Shown here: positions 25,172-31,963 of the stretch, one piece after another
Numbering within the stretch: the first letter of the stretch is position 1
How the letters are laid out: each line of letters opens with the position of its first letter
NCBI RefSeq assembly: GCF_965229915.1
Contig: NZ_CBDDJZ010000001.1
Location: 124,001 to 188,000, forward strand
Reading direction: 5' to 3'
DNA from: Marinoscillum sp965229915
GTDB lineage: Bacteria > Bacteroidota > Bacteroidia > Cytophagales > Cyclobacteriaceae
DNA length: 64,000 nucleotides
The notes under the pieces: generated by a model
Database searches by the model: none
Told to the model about the DNA's origin: nothing
The model's input: only the letters and a program-made list of their open reading frames with translations
Made by a program: the position numbers and the translations under genes

Positions 25172-27175
25172 ATGAAGCAATTAGTTCTAACCATCACCCT
25201 TTCCTTCATTTATCTAAATCTATTTGCCCAGTCTCCATGTGAAAATGGAATGGCCGGTGAGTACCCCTGCAATCAGATCAACTTGCTCGGTCATTTGTCC
25301 CCTGAAGATCTGGGTGCCCTACAGCACAATGGCTACTATTTAAATGACCTTTGGGGATGGACCGACCCGGAAACCGGCAAAGAATATGCTTTGGTTGGAT
25401 TGGTCAATGGTGTAGCATTTGTAGATGTGTCCACTCCTACAGCGCCTTTCTATCTAGGAAAACTTCCAGAGCCTGAGACCGCAAATAACCGAATTTCAGA
25501 AGTAGCAGAAATCCAGCATGGCAAATCCACCTGGAGAGACATCAAAACGTATAAGAACCATGCATTCATTGTCAGCGATCTCAATTCAGCTCATGGCATG
25601 CAGGTTTTTGACCTGACCAAGCTCAGGGGGCTCGAAGGCACCACGCCTGTTACTTTCCAGCATGACTTTCTCTATGACGCATTCGGTTCCGTACACAACA
25701 TTGTGATCAACGAAGCAACTGGATATGCCTTTGCCGTTGGGTTTTATGGAGGCAATCCATGTGGTGGAGGCATGCACATCATCAATATTCAAGACCCGAA
25801 AAACCCCACCTTTGTGTCGTGCTTTGATGCAGACGGCTATACACATGATGCTCAGTGTGTCATCTATGAAGGGACAGATACAGATTATCAAGGTCAGTCC
25901 ATTTGCTTCAACTCTAATGAAGATACCTTTACCATTGTGAATGTGGAAGACCCATCTAGCCCAGAAATGATCAGTAGAACCGGCTATGAAAATGCTCAAT
26001 ACTCGCACCAGGGCTGGTTGACTGAAGACCATCGATTCTTCCTGATGAATGATGAACTGGACGAAAATGAATATGGTCACAATGCTAAAACGCTCATCTG
26101 GGATATTGCAGATCTGGATACTCCAGTACTCATTGGCAGCTATGTAAACAACGTCACATCCATTGATCATAACCTATACACCCACAACAACCTGGTGTTT
26201 GAGTCCAATTACTATAGCGGGTTGAGAGTGTTGAGTACAGATAGCATAGCATCTGGCCAACTACGTGAACGCGCTTTTTTTGATACCTATCCACAGGATG
26301 ACGCCATTCACTTTGGAGGGTCCTGGAGCAATTATCCCTATTTTCAAAGCGGTACCATCATTGTGTCAGACATGAATAATGGATTATTCCTACTTAGCCT
26401 GGACTTACAAGAAGACCCTATTACGACCATGCCTGTAGATCAGGCTGATTGTACTGGAGAGGGATACGAATTTCATGTACAAACTAATGGTGATGTGACT
26501 TACCAATGGCAAGTATTTGATGGCCAGGGGTATTCAAACTTAGTTGATGACGAAACCTATTTAGGAACAAATTCAGCCACACTCAAAGCAGAGCAAAACA
26601 CCTTTAATGAGGATTTGAGCTTTAGATGCCTGGTCACCAATTCAGAGGGTCAACAATTCTACACCTATCTGGTTGATTTTAGTGGAGACGGCACTGCCCC
26701 ATTGGTAGATTTTGAAATCGGTCCATTTACATTTGGCGGTCCTGAACCAATACAGTTTACTAACCTTACCGAGAATGCCACTTCATACTTATGGGATTTT
26801 GGAAATGAAGACACCTCCACTGAAGAGAATCCCAGCTACCTTTTCGCTGGTGAAGGGACTTACGAAGTTACACTAACTGCGTACAATGACTGTGGCAGCA
26901 GTTCAATATCCAAAACATTCAACATTCTTACCGAAGCTGATTCGGACATTAAGGATCTCAGACTCTATCCCAATCCGGCTCAACATTATGTAAACATCTA
27001 TACCGTAGATGCTGGAAGACTTTCAATCTATACGCTATCTGGAGATTTAGTTAAGTCTTTTGAAAAACATGCTGGTATCGACTATTTCAGAATAGACAAC
27101 CTCGCAAAAGGGTCTTACATCGTACAAATCAAGAGTGATAAAGGAATCACTAGTGCTATGCTCATAAAACGCTAG
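25172..27175 (+). CDS. Choice-of-anchor-B family T9SS protein with PKD domain
   Basis: A 667-aa secreted protein: signal peptide to about FAQ19, then a choice-of-anchor-B beta-propeller-like region (about 25-420) with repeated VALVGLVNGVAFVDVSTP-like and IVNVEDPSSPEMISR blades. An Ig-like region follows (about 425-505), then a PKD domain (about 510-590; YLWDFGNEDTSTEENPSY) and a type-A sorting domain (LRLYPNPAQHYVNIY to the end). The anchor-B family is known for varied C-terminal anchors; its biochemical role is unknown. It lies 27 nt after the rhodanese gene and closes the plus-strand run, facing the M50 gene with a 1-nt gap. Confidence 0.85.
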   Translation: MKQLVLTITLSFIYLNLFAQSPCENGMAGEYPCNQINLLGHLSPEDLGALQHNGYYLNDLWGWTDPETGKEYALVGLVNGVAFVDVSTPTAPFYLGKLPEPETANNRISEVAEIQHGKSTWRDIKTYKNHAFIVSDLNSAHGMQVFDLTKLRGLEGTTPVTFQHDFLYDAFGSVHNIVINEATGYAFAVGFYGGNPCGGGMHIINIQDPKNPTFVSCFDADGYTHDAQCVIYEGTDTDYQGQSICFNSNEDTFTIVNVEDPSSPEMISRTGYENAQYSHQGWLTEDHRFFLMNDELDENEYGHNAKTLIWDIADLDTPVLIGSYVNNVTSIDHNLYTHNNLVFESNYYSGLRVLSTDSIASGQLRERAFFDTYPQDDAIHFGGSWSNYPYFQSGTIIVSDMNNGLFLLSLDLQEDPITTMPVDQADCTGEGYEFHVQTNGDVTYQWQVFDGQGYSNLVDDETYLGTNSATLKAEQNTFNEDLSFRCLVTNSEGQQFYTYLVDFSGDGTAPLVDFEIGPFTFGGPEPIQFTNLTENATSYLWDFGNEDTSTEENPSYLFAGEGTYEVTLTAYNDCGSSSISKTFNILTEADSDIKDLRLYPNPAQHYVNIYTVDAGRLSIYTLSGDLVKSFEKHAGIDYFRIDNLAKGSYIVQIKSDKGITSAMLIKR

Positions 27176-27176
27176 A

Positions 27177-28334
27177 TCAACTGATCGAAACGATGAAAGG
27201 CTGCGGACTAAACGATAGGATGAAAACAACCAGTGCAATCCAGCCGATTAGTTTTCTCCAGGAGTCAAGTGGCCGATTGTCAAACACAGGTGGGTGATTC
27301 ACACCCAACACCCTTCCGAGAAGAAAGGCAAACAAAAGCCATCCGGAATATCCGCTAATGTGAAAAAGGGCATGCACCATAAACTGAGTAGTAAAAATGA
27401 TGGCTGCAAACAACCATCTGTCTCGTTTAAGCTCAAACATGGACCTGGCACTCACATACAAAAAGTAGAGATATGCCAGGATCATGAGCAAATACTGAAG
27501 AGAGCTCTCAATACCCACATCTGCCAGATCCTCAATTGTAATCAACCCCAGTCCCGCATAGAAGATGAAGACCGTGAAGAGCACTTTAGAAATCATCGAG
27601 TGTCTCTTGGCCCCCAACAGCCCAAATAGAATATGCCCCCCGTCCAGCTGGCCAATAGGCAGTAAATTCAATGCAGTGAAAAATAGAGCCAAATAGCCTG
27701 CTAGAATATAGGGATAATGGATAATCTCATTAGGATTAGGCAGGCGTTCAGGGTCAGCAACATATTCTTTGAAAAACCAGAAGATCAAGTTGTCACCGAG
27801 ATGATAAGAAACCATATTTTCTTCTTGATAGACGTGATCGGCATAGTCCAATCCATATTGCTCATACTCAGGATGCACCTCAAAAATATATTCTGGTTCT
27901 GGAAGATTGGTGAACCCATACCAGATCACTCCCATCGCCACCACAAATCCTGCTAACGGGCCACTCACACCCACATCAAAGTAGTGTTTGAGAGAGATGA
28001 TTTGATCTTTGATCCGAATGAATGCCCCCATGGTACCAAAAGAAGGTGCCAATATGAATCCAAGCCACATGGGAATATAAAATGGCAAAGTGACATTGAT
28101 CTTATGAAAGCGGGCAGTAAAGTAGTGTCCAAATTCATGAACTGTAAGAATCATCAAAAAGGGTATCGAAAACTGGAACCCACTAACGAAGGAATCCCAG
28201 GTCAGTTGGGCTTCCTTAGGTACCCAAAGAAGGTATTTGGACAGCATCCACTCGGTACCAGCCAGTGTGGTGGTAATAACAGTAATGATAAAAAGAGCCA
28301 GGTGAATGAGAAGCTGCTTCTGCTTTTTAGTCAT
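27177..28334 (-). CDS. Site-2-protease-type M50 membrane metallopeptidase
   Basis: A 385-aa polytopic membrane protein with the zinc motif HEFGH (His66, Glu67, His70) inside a membrane helix and the second motif NLLPIGQLDGGH, whose Asp is the third ligand. About eight membrane helices are visible. The family cuts membrane-embedded substrates such as anti-sigma factors or signal peptides. No PDZ domain is seen. The gene starts 8 nt inside the end of the HAD phosphatase gene (tATGACTAA), so the pair is coupled. The substrate is unknown. Confidence 0.9.
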   Translation of the reverse strand: MTKKQKQLLIHLALFIITVITTTLAGTEWMLSKYLLWVPKEAQLTWDSFVSGFQFSIPFLMILTVHEFGHYFTARFHKINVTLPFYIPMWLGFILAPSFGTMGAFIRIKDQIISLKHYFDVGVSGPLAGFVVAMGVIWYGFTNLPEPEYIFEVHPEYEQYGLDYADHVYQEENMVSYHLGDNLIFWFFKEYVADPERLPNPNEIIHYPYILAGYLALFFTALNLLPIGQLDGGHILFGLLGAKRHSMISKVLFTVFIFYAGLGLITIEDLADVGIESSLQYLLMILAYLYFLYVSARSMFELKRDRWLFAAIIFTTQFMVHALFHISGYSGWLLFAFLLGRVLGVNHPPVFDNRPLDSWRKLIGWIALVVFILSFSPQPFIVSIS

Positions 28335-28956
28335 AGCTTAGGATTTCAAAAATTTGATCAGGATGCATTACCTGTTGAGTTCTTATCCCAACCTCTTTTG
28401 CAGCTAATATGTTGTCTTCCCGATCATCCAAGAAGATTGTTTTTTCTGGATTTAATGAATTCTTAGCAAGTACAAACTCATAAATATCATGGTTAGGCTT
28501 GCGATAACCAATGTGGTGAGAGTAATAAGCAATATGCGCCAGATCCATCATTTTCATACCTATTCGCTCTTGCATGATGGCTTCAAATTTTTCCTCATGC
28601 ATGGCGTTGGTATTACTAAGAATTAAGACCTGATGAGTTTCTTTGAGCTTGTTAATGAATTCCAGACGCTGTATTGGTATGTCTTTGATCATGAGGTTCC
28701 AGCCAAATTTGAAATCCTCATAGTTAATGCTAGTATTCATCTCCCTGCTCATTTCAGACGCAAAAGTCTGGTCATCAATCTGACCTGTTTCGTATAGAAA
28801 AAGATGTGGCGTATTCATCAACACTTCCTTAAGTCCCGCTCCGTCAGTTTTGGTAAGTCTTGAAAACTCCTCTAAAACAGCCCTGGTATTCAGATCTACT
28901 ATAACTTCTCCAAGGTCAAAAATTATTGTATCTAATTCTGCTAGTCTGTGCTTCAC
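28327..28956 (-). CDS. HAD-superfamily phosphatase, YihX-like
   Basis: A 209-aa HAD hydrolase with motif I IIFDLGEVIVDLN (Asp14 nucleophile; the second Asp is Gly, as in YihX-like enzymes), motif II LILSNTNAMH, a lysine-bearing GYRKPNHDIYEF segment and motif IV IFLDDREDNI. YihX removes phosphate from alpha-glucose-1-phosphate, so a sugar-phosphate substrate is plausible. It is translated just ahead of the M50 gene, with an 8-nt overlap. I see no feature that fixes the substrate. Confidence 0.87.
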   Translation of the reverse strand: MKHRLAELDTIIFDLGEVIVDLNTRAVLEEFSRLTKTDGAGLKEVLMNTPHLFLYETGQIDDQTFASEMSREMNTSINYEDFKFGWNLMIKDIPIQRLEFINKLKETHQVLILSNTNAMHEEKFEAIMQERIGMKMMDLAHIAYYSHHIGYRKPNHDIYEFVLAKNSLNPEKTIFLDDREDNILAAKEVGIRTQQVMHPDQIFEILSYD

Positions 28957-28999
28957 TTCGTTGTATAATTAGCGGCAAATATCTAATATTGCACTCCCA

Positions 29000-29198
29000 A
29001 AACAAAGGCAGTCTGGAAACAGTGCTTTTGTTTACATCACATCGAGCCGAAAGCGAGAAAGTGGTGGTTAGAGCTAGCAACTCTGATGTAAAAAAACTGT
29101 AGGGGCTCTGAGGATTTACTGATGTATTTCGGAAAGTAAGGAGACATCCCACACGGACGAAAGTCCACAAAAACACTGTGATAGTTTCGGCTATCACA
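29000..29198 (+). ncRNA. Highly structured unidentified region leading into the tRNA
   Basis: Several hairpins are packed into about 200 nt: 29000-29010 with 29023-29033 (11 bp, one G-T), 29031-29039 with 29084-29092 (9 bp perfect, TTTACATCA), 29070-29073 with 29081-29084, 29155-29158 with 29163-29166 closing a GAAA tetraloop, and 29177-29184 with 29191-29198 (8 bp perfect) ending 1 nt before the tRNA. The GNRA loop favours the plus strand. It does not look like RNase P RNA, tmRNA, SRP RNA or 6S RNA. It may be an independent small RNA or a processed tRNA leader. Confidence 0.35.
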
Positions 29199-29199
29199 C

Positions 29200-29273
29200 G
29201 GGCCTATAGCTCAGCTGGTTAGAGCACTTGACTCATAATCAAGGGGTCCCTGGTTCGAGCCCAGGTGGGCCCA
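29200..29273 (+). tRNA. tRNA with CAU anticodon (Ile2 or elongator Met)
   Basis: The 74-nt cloverleaf is complete: 7-bp acceptor GGGCCTA/TGGGCCC, D arm with AGCTGGTTA, anticodon stem CTTGA/TCAAG around CTCATAA, and T arm with TTCGAGC. The CCA end is not fully encoded (A then CCC). The CAU anticodon fits either elongator Met or the lysidine-modified Ile that reads AUA; the stem sequence GACTCATAATC is typical of Ile2, which I favour. It is followed at once by an intrinsic terminator. Confidence 0.93.
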
Positions 29274-29290
29274 CCCCTTAAAGTCTGAAG

Positions 29291-29320
29291 AGCCGGTTGT
29301 CAGTGATAACCGGCTTTTTT
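29291..29320 (+). terminator. Intrinsic terminator after the tRNA
   Basis: AGCCGGTT and AACCGGCT form an 8-bp stem followed by a run of six T. It ends the tRNA transcript. A near copy lies at 29664-29693. Confidence 0.85.
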
Positions 29321-29326
29321 CTTTAT

Positions 29327-29563
29327 ATGCATTGGTGTTATATCATTTTCAGCAAAAAACGTAATCGCTACTACATTGGTGAAACATCTGATGTGGCCAA
29401 AAGGATTTCTGAGCATAACACCGGCTATTATAAAGGAGCCTATACGAAATCCGCTGATGATTGGACAATTTGCCTCCAACTTGAATGCCTTGATAGATCA
29501 CATGCACGAAAAGTTGAGACCTTTATCAAACGAATGAAATCAAGGAAGTTCATTGAAAAATGA
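29327..29563 (+). CDS. Small GIY-YIG endonuclease, tRNA-adjacent
   Basis: I start at ATG 29327 (78 aa), because the earlier in-frame TTG lies inside the terminator stem. The protein is one GIY-YIG domain: WCYIIFS...YYIGETSDVAKRISEHN, with the paired Tyr motifs, the Arg in KRISEHN, the W and a C-terminal Glu in ARKVETFIKRMKSRKFIE. This is the stand-alone form common in Bacteroidota, the same length as the family. It lies only 7 nt after the tRNA terminator and is followed by a partial copy of the tRNA 3' end, suggesting it entered as a small tRNA-linked cassette. Its cellular role is unknown. Confidence 0.85.
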   Translation: MHWCYIIFSKKRNRYYIGETSDVAKRISEHNTGYYKGAYTKSADDWTICLQLECLDRSHARKVETFIKRMKSRKFIEK

Positions 29564-29611
29564 ATTGATAATAAAGAGCTCCAACTTGAAATATTAACCA
29601 AGAATCTCTAA

Positions 29612-29692
29612 GGTTTGAGCCCAGTTCCGAAGCTTCGGGAGGCCCACCCCTTAAAGTCTGAAGAGCCGTTTATCAGTGATAACCGGCTTTTT
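29612..29692 (+). repeat. Degenerate second copy of the tRNA 3' end and terminator
   Basis: GGTTTGAGCCCAG and then GGCCCACCCCTTAAAGTCTG through the terminator repeat 29252-29320 almost base for base. The copy is split by a 12-bp palindrome CCGAAGCTTCGG (29627-29638) in place of GTG. No 5' half of a tRNA precedes it. It therefore looks like a duplicated tRNA tail created when the GIY-YIG cassette was inserted or expanded. Confidence 0.8.
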
Positions 29693-29693
29693 T
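29664..29693 (+). terminator. Second, mutated copy of the tRNA terminator
   Basis: AGCCG-TTTATCA and TGATAACCGGCT can still pair with a mismatch and are followed by T6. It would also end the GIY-YIG transcript. Confidence 0.6.
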
Positions 29694-29697
29694 CATT

Positions 29698-29766
29698 ATG
29701 GAATATTTCGTTTACATATTATCCGCAGGAAACTATAAAAACTTTTACGAAAATCAGTTGCACTAA
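29698..29766 (+). pseudogene. Truncated GIY-YIG gene start
   Basis: A 22-codon ORF begins MEYFVYILS and ends NKFY-like NFYENQLH. FVYILS followed by FY is the standard opening of a GIY-YIG protein, but the IG of YIG and everything after is lost. It stands at the same distance behind the copied terminator as the intact gene does behind the real one, so it is probably the remnant of a second cassette. Confidence 0.55.
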
Positions 29767-29824
29767 AAAGAAAAACCCGACCAATGGCCAGGTTCTCCTA
29801 TCCTCTTCATATATAAAACTTTGA

Positions 29825-30079
29825 TTAGTTAAGTCGCACCAATTCATTGGCCGACTTACCTGATTGTAATCTTCTTATCATCATTGTATGAATATTGATC
29901 ATGCTATCAAGTTTCCCTAATCTTGATTCCCATAGATCGTTAGTCGTCTCCAGTGTAGCAGACTGCTTGAGTGCATGTCTTTTGATCACCTCCATACAAT
30001 TGAGGTATTCTCGATGCTCGCTTAAGTTGAGGTTGTTCACTTCTGCAAGGTAGTCCAGGTAAGTATAGTTTTGCTTCAT
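29825..30079 (-). CDS. Small protein of unknown function
   Basis: An 84-aa, mostly helical soluble protein without signal, cysteine motif or known domain. Residues 20-50 (LSEHREYLNCMEVIKRHALK) and 58-80 could form two amphipathic helices. Codon use looks normal for this region and the ATG is isolated, with no overlapping gene. It stands alone between the tRNA cassette and the thioredoxin-like gene. I do not recognise it; a real gene is likely but not certain. Confidence 0.55.
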   Translation of the reverse strand: MKQNYTYLDYLAEVNNLNLSEHREYLNCMEVIKRHALKQSATLETTNDLWESRLGKLDSMINIHTMMIRRLQSGKSANELVRLN

Positions 30080-30311
30080 GCAAGTGCTGGTTAATTTGAA
30101 ACAATAATTAACTTATGGCGGTGGACTTGAGAGAAAAGGTAATCATTTACTTCAAACCAAAAAAGACCTCTCTCGCTTTTTTAGAGCACAAAATATCACA
30201 AAATTGAGCTACACCACATTAACTGTCTGAAATACAATTATTTACAACAAAATCCTTTTAGTTAAGAATTAATCTAAATAATGGTTAAATAAACTTTTCT
30301 TAACACCAATA

Positions 30312-31670
30312 TTAGATTCCCTCTCTATTTCTGATCAAATCCACGAACTGTCCGATCTCCAGTTTTTTGGCAATGATTCGTTTAGACCCATCCAACAGAT
30401 AGACCTGTGGCGTGGACCGCACATTGTAGTAAACACGAAAGTAGCTTTTGCCTGACGGATCTATAGCATGGGTCCATTCTGGATTGGCCTGTGAAACAAA
30501 TTTTTTCCATCGACCTACATCGGTCGTAGTGCACAATGCAAAAATGTTGACACCTAGCTCGTAAAAATCAGCGTCATGCTCTTCAAGTTTAGTGATGGCT
30601 TTCTTGCAGTGACCACAATCCGGATCATAAATAAATAACAATGTATAAGGCGACTCAATCTGCTGTAAGTACACGGGCTCCATCAACGTATCAACAATCC
30701 CTTCTATTGGTGGCGCCGGCTCACCAATAAGGTTGTGCTGCACGTACGCCACTTCTTCCCTGAGCTGTTTTCTATATTCATCAGATATCCAGTCCGCTCG
30801 ACCATTCAAATAGTAATTTTTAGCCAGATGAATCATCACCGCATCCATACCCATAATTTTTGATTCCGCATACTTCTTAAATAGAGTTACCAGCCAGTAC
30901 CTGTACAGCTCATCATTATCCCCTATCCTGGCAAACAACATATCAAGGCCTTTATTGATACTATCGGGAGACTGGATCAATAAATTATCAAAGTACTCCA
31001 TCACTTTTGAATGAAGCAAAGGGGTACGCAACAGTTCAGAATTGGATAAGTCAATGCCGTCAAAGTAGTGAGCTACCATGTACTGATAGCTCTTTATGCG
31101 AGAGACAGAATCTGGTTCACCCTCGTAAGTAGGAGGCTTTATGATTCCCATTAGTCTTAAAAACTCAGCAGTAAAAGTCTCTGGATTGTCCTCTATCAGC
31201 TGATTTCTATAGTCAGTCATTTCTTTTGCCAGCGTCTTCAGTTCTGCTTGCGCTTCTGAATCAGCACTTTCCATCAGTCGTCGCTGATCAGCTTGCAAAC
31301 GAATCATGGTCATTTGAAAGTCTTTGAACAAATCATTTTCTGAACTATTCGTCACCTTCAGTACTTTATAAGGTTCGGATGTAGCTGTTTTCAGAGTGTA
31401 TGAACCTTCCTCCAGAATAAACTCAAAGTAGAAATTAGGGGAATACAAAAAATACACACCAGTAGTAGCGGAAGTCGTCAGATGAAATCGTTCATTATTC
31501 ACTTCCAGTGTGTCCAATAGATACTTCTGGTTCCCAAAATGGTAGCCCACATAAATAGTGGAGTCCGAATATCCAGTTACCTCAAAGTCAATTTCCGTCT
31601 GAGAGGCGGCCGGATAGACAGCTAAAACACCTGAAATAGCGAATAGAAAGATTATATGTAAATGTTTCAT
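30312..31670 (-). CDS. Exported thioredoxin-like protein (TlpA/AhpC type)
   Basis: A 452-aa protein with a signal peptide (about 1-24, AASQ), an N-terminal beta domain of DUF4369 type (about 26-105), a long helical middle (about 110-310) and a thioredoxin-fold end (about 315-452) with YDPDCGHCKKA, active Cys352 and Cys355. Bacteroidota have many such periplasmic thiol-disulfide proteins. The GHC centre differs from the usual PWC. It is likely a periplasmic reductase or isomerase; its partner is not evident. It is divergent from gltB across 293 bp. Confidence 0.83.
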   Translation of the reverse strand: MKHLHIIFLFAISGVLAVYPAASQTEIDFEVTGYSDSTIYVGYHFGNQKYLLDTLEVNNERFHLTTSATTGVYFLYSPNFYFEFILEEGSYTLKTATSEPYKVLKVTNSSENDLFKDFQMTMIRLQADQRRLMESADSEAQAELKTLAKEMTDYRNQLIEDNPETFTAEFLRLMGIIKPPTYEGEPDSVSRIKSYQYMVAHYFDGIDLSNSELLRTPLLHSKVMEYFDNLLIQSPDSINKGLDMLFARIGDNDELYRYWLVTLFKKYAESKIMGMDAVMIHLAKNYYLNGRADWISDEYRKQLREEVAYVQHNLIGEPAPPIEGIVDTLMEPVYLQQIESPYTLLFIYDPDCGHCKKAITKLEEHDADFYELGVNIFALCTTTDVGRWKKFVSQANPEWTHAIDPSGKSYFRVYYNVRSTPQVYLLDGSKRIIAKKLEIGQFVDLIRNREGI

Positions 31671-31868
31671 GAGAGGCCAAAGATAAATTGGTAAAACGAA
31701 CTGTTTATTGAAAGAATTTCAATCAATCATTGTTTCGCAGTATTTTTTACTGATTTTACACCTAAATGATTGTTTTATTAAGTAATTATCAATTTACCCA
31801 TCCTATTTTTCTTGGATTTTGAAATTATTCAATCAAACAATATCAATATTATTAATATTAAAATAATG

Positions 31869-31898
31869 TTTGGCGTATTTATCATTTTAATACTTTTT
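31869..31898 (+). promoter_or_regulatory. Candidate gltB promoter
   Basis: TTTG at 31869-31872 and TACTTTTT at 31891-31898, separated by 18 nt, resemble the Bacteroidota -33/-7 pair (the final G of the -7 box is T). The 293-bp divergent gap is very AT-rich, and an AATATT-ATT-AATATT palindrome lies just upstream. Confidence 0.38.
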
Positions 31899-31963
31899 AT
31901 TTTATCTCTGCCTTCAAATTCAGTATTTTTAGGGTTGGTTTAACGATTAAAGCATAATTATTC

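Noticed and set aside
25586..26170. A 194-codon minus-strand frame
   Set aside because: It is fully opposite the choice-of-anchor-B gene and has no recognisable domain; an antisense shadow.
29119..29135. Hammerhead-like CTGATG...GGAAAG near the tRNA
   Set aside because: The hammerhead core needs CUGAUGA and a GAAA joined by stem II with stem III closing; the A is missing and the stems do not fit.
28916..29197. A 93-codon frame on the minus strand across the structured region
   Set aside because: It overlaps the HAD gene start and runs through perfect hairpins; its composition is poor and it matches no family.
29297..29326. TTG start for the GIY-YIG gene
   Set aside because: It lies inside the tRNA terminator stem-loop; the ATG at 29327 gives the standard family start.
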